A stretch of 64,000 nt of DNA from Serpula lacrymans var. lacrymans S7.9 (lineage: Eukaryota > Basidiomycota > Agaricomycetes > Boletales > Serpulaceae). How positions within the stretch are numbered: the first letter of the stretch is position 1; the number at the start of each line of letters is the position of its first letter. The stretch spans positions 2,306,882-2,370,881 of the forward strand of contig NW_006763295.1 of the NCBI RefSeq assembly GCF_000218685.1, in the 5' to 3' direction. Shown here piece after piece: positions 58,653-64,000 of this stretch. The notes beneath the pieces are model-generated. The model saw nothing but the letters and a program-made list of their open reading frames with translations. It was not told the origin of the DNA and ran no database searches. A program made the position numbers and the translations under genes.

Positions 58653-60545
58653 CTACATCCTAGACTTCCCAGCGTTCACAATGGTATGTCCGTATTCTTG
58701 CCACCACTTATCCGCCTCCGCATCTGCGTCGTAGCCGAACTGTATTTCATTCTTAGTTTTGTCCGCCCATTGATTCGCATTTCCGAGCAACGCCGTGTTC
58801 ACCGTTTGCGTAACAGATTCGCCGCGGGATTCAGCCAGCGCAGTTTCCATGGCCGCACGCATCTGCTCGTCACGTTGCTCCTGTTCAGGACCGTCCGGCA
58901 GATGGAAGATTTTCTGGTTTAACCGGGACGAAGCTTGCGTCTCAGTGGCGCGAGCGTACCGGATGGACTGATAGGCATAAAGAAGGGGTGCTATCTGGGA
59001 ACGATGCGATATGTGTGAGAAGAGGTTACCGATGACAGCTGCGTCTTCGATCTGTGGAGAGAAAAAGTCGGTAAAATGTCCCCATGATCCCCGAGGTTTA
59101 TGTTACTCACGGCCATTGCAGATCCTTGGGCTCGGTACGGCTAGAGAAGAATCAGGCTATGTATGTAAGAATATTATACAAAGGAATAGACTCACAAGCA
59201 TTGGATGGCACGAATCTCCTAATAAAACCAGCTTACCCTCCTTGTGTACCCAAGTGTCGAGAGGTGAACGATCCATTAACTTCCAGTCGTGCGTGGTGGG
59301 TATCAGAGCCAAGAGTTTCCGGACGCTAAGAACGTCCTTGTGCTTAAAATAGCCTGAAATGGGTGCAGTAGGGTCGACTTTCTCACCAGTCGTTCCAGCC
59401 CTCGAAATCAGCCCTCATCTTATCAGCATTTCCCTCTGCAGTCCAAGACTCCACAGCTCCTTCGTCAGGATGAACGATAACCAAATTATATTCTTTCATT
59501 GCGCGCTACAAATATAAAGCGGGTTCATCAATGTGCCTGGCTATTTCGAAAGAAAGAAGAAATGTTGAGTAACTCACTATGTTGTAAGCCATGATATGCC
59601 GGCCAGGCCCCATCCAACCCACCATTTCGGGATTATCTACTAGATGTTTGAGATCAGGATCTTTGACCAGAAGCGGTGTTGGTATAGTGGCTCTGTAAGC
59701 TGCATCTCCAGTTGGGGTTGGCTTGTCAGGTCCCCCCACCACGTATTCACGTGTTAAACTTTTGACTCCATCTGCACCGATGATAAGGTCGGCATAAACG
59801 ACTTCTCCAGATTCAAGTGTAACACTTGGCTTGGATGGGTCTACGGAAACCACCCGGCTGTTGGTTCGAATGGTGGTGTGCGGTAAAGCCAAGTCAAAAA
59901 CCATACGGTGGAAATCGGCTCGCTGGGTAGCTCATCAGTGAAACGATACCAGTCAAAGCAAGATTATGATTATTCACATGCACGTGATAATACGGTGAGC
60001 CAAACTCCTCATCCATGGTATTCCCCCATTTCGTCCATGCAACGGATTGGTTGTCTTTCCCTGTACGGTGGCATAAGTAAATTAGATATAAAAAGCCCCA
60101 AAAGGGTACATACATCTTCTGAGAGTGAGAGCTAGCGGCTTCACCGTTACATCTTTCAGCCGTTCACCCAGTCCCCAGCGGATCAAAAGGCGAGTCACGT
60201 TTGGGCTTACTTGGATACCAGCGCCAATTTCACCAATTTCGGGTGCACTCTCCAGAATGGTTACTTTGTGACCTGCATGTGTAAGGCAGAACGCAGCTGT
60301 GAGACCACCCAGACCACACCCCACAACGACAATGTCGAGCGAGAGGGATGCCTTGCGTCCGTTATACAAGACGGACGGCTGATGTGAAGGGAAATAAATA
60401 AATATATATAATATGTACGAATGGCTGACTGACTTTCACTTGTGAGATCTGCAGGCCAGAGGTGCTATCCAAGACCTTGGTAGAGGTATCCTGCAAAGGA
60501 ATAGATGAATGTCAAGGCCAGCAAGGGAGAGGGGGAACCAACCAT
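58653..60545 (-). CDS. FAD-dependent monooxygenase (salicylate hydroxylase-like)
   Basis: The dinucleotide-binding motif is VVVGCGLGGLTAAFCLTHAG followed by KVTILESAPEIGEIGAGI. The DG motif region is LIIGADGVKSLTREYVVG, and the second FAD motif is [27 protein letters not shown]. Length and order fit group A flavoprotein monooxygenases acting on aromatic substrates with NAD(P)H; the substrate is unknown. About eight introns. N-terminus: SVLYNGRKASLSL is preceded by exon DTSTKVLDSTSGLQISQ, and the only in-phase start I find is ATG 60543-60545 followed at once by an intron (GTTGGT...TTGCAG). If that is wrong, the start is elsewhere. C-terminus ADKWWQEYGHTIVNAGKSRM. No lesion is seen. Confidence 0.88.
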
Positions 60546-62221
60546 AGGTTGTGTGATCAGGTATGTGAGAGGAGTCGAGATGGCTATGAGGGTAATAAAT
60601 GTATCATTATGAATTAATATAGGTTAGAGCAATCGCTGGTAAATGATTGTGCGGGTGTGACCCGTCCGTAAGCTGTCACTGTTTTGCCGCTTGCATTGCG
60701 GAGGTAAAGCCTCATTGGACTAATCTGATTTTCAATCAGAGAACCAAATGAGACAAGCTGTCCGGGCCTCGCTCATCCTGGTGAATCTAGGAGGATACTT
60801 CGGTATCCAGAGATATACGCCATTATGTGGTATTCCCGCTAACTTACGTGGTCATTATTCGTCTTGTGATTCCCTTGGCTCTTGGGCGTGATGCACAGCG
60901 TACATTGTACGTGAAAGAGGAAATGCAAAAAGTATAGATGATCATCAAAACTGGACAAGACTGATAGCACTGGTAAGCAGATAACATGCGCAGTAATGCA
61001 ATGCCCCCCAAAGCGCTACGATTCACTGCCTCTCGATGGCAAGAATTAAAGCCTTCTCGGTCCTGCATCGCACTACGCGCTCCGATTACCTCGGCGTTAT
61101 GCCGTTAACAGTCTTTACAAGTCGTTCAGAACACCCTTGCCATACTTCCTCCCTTCGGACGATGCTAAAGACTGGTCACAATATCGAGGCACCGGTTCCG
61201 AGGCTGTAACTGCCCTGAGTGTAAGAAAGTCAGGATGAACGATTTACACGAAGTAAATTTAACCTTTATAGTGCAAAGAACGTATGGATATAAAAATCCG
61301 GCCAATACCATATATTTTGTATGTACGAATAAGACCGCCGAGAGTTGGTGATTGGTCGGCTTCAAATGCTGACCGTCTTCTGAGCTTCAATTGTTTTATA
61401 CAATTGCTACGAAGACAGAAATCAACTATGAAAACGACGTTGCCGCGTTCGGGAATGAGGTACGTTGGAGTGTAAAGAGAATCCAAGTTAGTACTCACTT
61501 GGCAAAGGGCGTCGTCGGACATGGCCGCAGCCAACATGTGGGTAGCGTGGGTATGATCTTAGGGAGGACAGCAGCGATACGGATGCTAAAGCGCGCGTGC
61601 TCTGCGAAGACCAGACATCGCGTTGTGGAACAAAGGAGGAATTGTCTTTGTGCCACACATAGTTGTAAGGTAAAACCAAGCAATATCGGAAGGTGATTCA
61701 CATCCATCCGGCTTATTTTCCGAGTAGACCGCAGAGTAACCCGTCGGCCTGAGCGAAGTCCATGATGCGGTAGACAAAATAGGATCAGGGACACTATATT
61801 TCGAGAATTCGTATATCGTCATTTCCGATATCGCTTGGATGAAAGCATTAAGACTTTACGGGGCGCCTCAAAATAACCGTGTGGGGAAGATTTAGACTTC
61901 ACCATTCTGGGAGAAAGCAGGTCAGCATATCATGTCTACAAAAAAGTCTCGAGCGATACCGACCTATTATAATGCCTTCTGTGTTAACTTCGATGTCCAT
62001 GTTTATTGAGAGCGTCGGCCCCGTCCTTGATGGTTGAGAGAGAGATATGCTAAAGATTTTAGCAGGGCTCGGATGGAAAATCAATAACCCTAACCTACGC
62101 TACGCTTTAGGTGGCATTACCTAATAGTATCGTGGAAATGCAATACCAAAAATGGATCGGGTATACCATGGTGCTCTTGGATCCTTTTGCATCGAACGCT
62201 GACTCGCAGTGATTTGACACA
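60546..62221. other. 1.7 kb without a confident gene
   Basis: Minus frames at 61259-61822 are open for 60-100 codons but overlap in several frames. A short divergent frame starting MDIEVNTEGIIIG (about 62010, minus) has a donor-like GTCGGT after it and might begin a gene sharing a promoter with the CRAL-TRIO gene. I cannot extend it. Confidence 0.35.
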
Positions 62222-63915
62222 ATGTCAGATGATACCCACTCCCGTCTACAGGCTAACCACGATCAGCTGGTCTCCCAATATGAAGGCAACCTCGAGAATG
62301 TATTAGCCCTCCAAGAAACCCTTATTCAGGATGTGCTTCCCCATGTGACCGACGAACTTCAAATGGGAGGCGAAACTGTCAACTGGGCAAAGGAATGGCT
62401 ACAGGATACATGTGAATATCACGTATACATTGGAAAATGAACACCACTTACATTATCCAACCCTTTTTTTTTGGACCACCTAGCAACTATCTTCCGCCTG
62501 TTAAGGGTAAGTGGTTTGAGCTCAAGCTCTCCTCTCCGCACTTACGTCTGCCGCTAAAGTCTCCACCCTCCACTTATCGCAGCGTCATAAGTTTACCCGT
62601 TCGTTTGCTCTGGAGTCTGTCCGCACAATCCTTATATGGCGTGTCAAAAATCTCTTACCCCTTCTAAGTCGCCCATATACGAGAGTGCTGCGCTGTCTAC
62701 CCCCTCCTGCGTCTGATCCCTTCGGCAGACCCATCGTCATAATAAAAGTGTCAGAGCTTCCGCTTGCATCCGAGGACTTAAAACCCACACTATGGCTCGC
62801 TATCGAGCGTCTGCGGCTACATCTGAGATTTCTCAACGAATGTGATGCTCCATCGGCAAAAACGATTGCTCTACAGTGCATATTCTTAGTCGACCTTCAA
62901 AATGTTTCCCTTCAGACATTCGTGCGTGCATAGAATTGAACTTTACCTATGACATTTTACTCGGCTAAGCTGAATGTTGTTGACAGAATGTTGACCTCGT
63001 GTCGTGGCTCATGCGAGATGTCATTCCACGGTATCCCGGTATGCTAGCTGCAGGTGGTTAAATCATTTTCCAACATCGAAGAAATGAAACTCACTATAGT
63101 GCTAGTGTTTATGCTCAATTACTCTTGGGCCCATGCAGGCATGTGGTCCATAGCAAGGTGGGTTTACGTGTCAACCATGGTTGTATACTAACGCGTCTAA
63201 CAAGAACATGACTTACTGTAGACGCGTCTTACCGGCCTCTGCTCTTTCTCGCGTGTTCTTCCCTACACGCGAATTACTTTGCGAGTATTGTTCGCTCACG
63301 TCACTTCCGCAAGGTAAGTTGTTTAATAACTCTATCAACAAAGTGAGTCTCAGTCAAGTTCAATTCAATGTAGAATATGGAGGGTCACTTCCTCCCATCG
63401 AAGACATCGACGATCCTCTACTGGGAGAATCATCATGGCCTCATGAGGCGCCACAACCGGCGCGGATCGCCGCCACCAGCATACTTTTACCTAATTCCAC
63501 AGCCGAGTCCACAGCTGCATTACATACCCAGACACCTGACCACACTCAAGCACAAGAATCATTGACCGACTCGAGATCCTCACCGCTCACTTCCATCTCT
63601 CCGATGTCGATTCTCAACCCTTTCTTCGGGTATCCCGTTTATACCCCGTCTACGCACTCCCAAGGCCCATCATCGGCTCACGCGCTTCGCCATGGGCGGC
63701 GCCGGAAACGGGACTTGCTACGCACTCTCATAGTGCTCTGGTGGCGACGATGGGGAACTCAGATGAGTGTTGTGTTATATGCCGTTGCCGCAATATTGGC
63801 GGTGCGGACTTGGGCACGGGGCCGAGTACCTTCTTTGCGCTTTGCGACAGGAATTGGACTTTCGCAACAACTTTGGATACGTGGACCTGGAGAATACATC
63901 GCGGGAATATGGTGA
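62222..63915 (+). CDS. CRAL-TRIO (Sec14-like) domain protein with C-terminal membrane segment
   Basis: Start MSDDTHSRLQANHDQLVSQY; exons then give WAKEWLQDTSTIFRLLRR, HKFTRSFALESVRTIL (CRAL-TRIO N-lobe), PFGRPIVIIKVSELPL, LRFLNECDAPS, LVDLQNVSLQTF, NVDLVSWLMRDVIPRYPGML, VFMLNYSWAHAGMWSIARR, VLPASALSRVFFPTREL and LPQEYGGSLPPIED, the Sec14-fold lipid-binding core. After a Ser/Pro-rich linker a basic stretch (RHGRRRKRDLLRTL) precedes one likely membrane helix (MSVVLYAVAAILAV). Such proteins exchange phosphatidylinositol and other lipids; this one is probably membrane-anchored. Eight exons, all phases agree. Ends at 63915, inside the window. Confidence 0.88.
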
Positions 63916-64000
63916 TAAGCTGGCTCGGCGATGGATCGCGACTCAGAAGTCGGGCCCTTTTTGTGTGAAGGGATACTTCGGCGGATTGTGACTAGCACGC

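Noticed and set aside
1..64000. CRISPR arrays, rRNA genes, bacterial-type operons
   Set aside because: No regularly spaced short repeats or rRNA sequence are seen, and the intron-rich genes mark this as fungal nuclear DNA.

Overview
The window is nuclear DNA of a filamentous basidiomycete, most likely an Agaricomycete. Genes carry many introns of about 45-75 bp with GT-AG (occasionally GC-AG) borders. A kinesin-light-chain-type TPR NLR, a velvet regulator pair and a CYS-3-like bZIP are fungal hallmarks. Gene models below are spliced by eye from frames, splice signals and family motifs. I cannot name the species.

Layout. 1-6.3 kb is a repeat-rich, gene-poor end: a ~650 bp inverted-repeat structure, a Myb/SANT-like transposon-type fragment, and a decayed NB-ARC/TPR NLR pseudogene split by a solo LTR with a clean 5-bp target duplication. 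6.3-12.7 kb holds a proline-rich protein, a LYAR-type nucleolar zinc finger, the autophagy E2 ATG3 and a tRNA-Val(AAC). 12.7-26.3 kb is the accessory centre. It carries two members, on opposite strands, of an uncharacterised family, one of them with five tandem copies of a two-exon module. The splicing factor CLF1 and a class 3 lipase lie between them. 29.6-35.5 kb carries two tandem velvet-domain genes in sparse sequence. 38.3-43.4 kb is a compact housekeeping block: cysteinyl-tRNA synthetase, free methionine-R-sulfoxide reductase and glycolipid transfer protein. 43.4-47.6 kb is nearly empty. 47.7-63.9 kb is gene-dense: CYS-3-like bZIP, LysM protein, ARFRP1-type GTPase divergent from the V-ATPase c'' subunit, CUE-domain protein, SET lysine methyltransferase, FAD monooxygenase and CRAL-TRIO protein.

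How genes relate. No biosynthetic cluster or operon-like unit is visible. Loose themes are membrane traffic and autophagy (ATG3, CUE protein, ARFRP1, V-ATPase c'', GLTP, CRAL-TRIO) and sulfur/oxidant metabolism (CYS-3-like bZIP, fRMsr, CysRS), but this may be chance. The most novel item is the module-repeat family: a helical ~107-residue module duplicated with its introns, a Ser/Pro repeat linker, and a Gly/His/Asn-rich tail shared with its relative. Several genes (LYAR, CLF1, first velvet gene) have small frame problems that could be indel errors, unusual introns or real decay.
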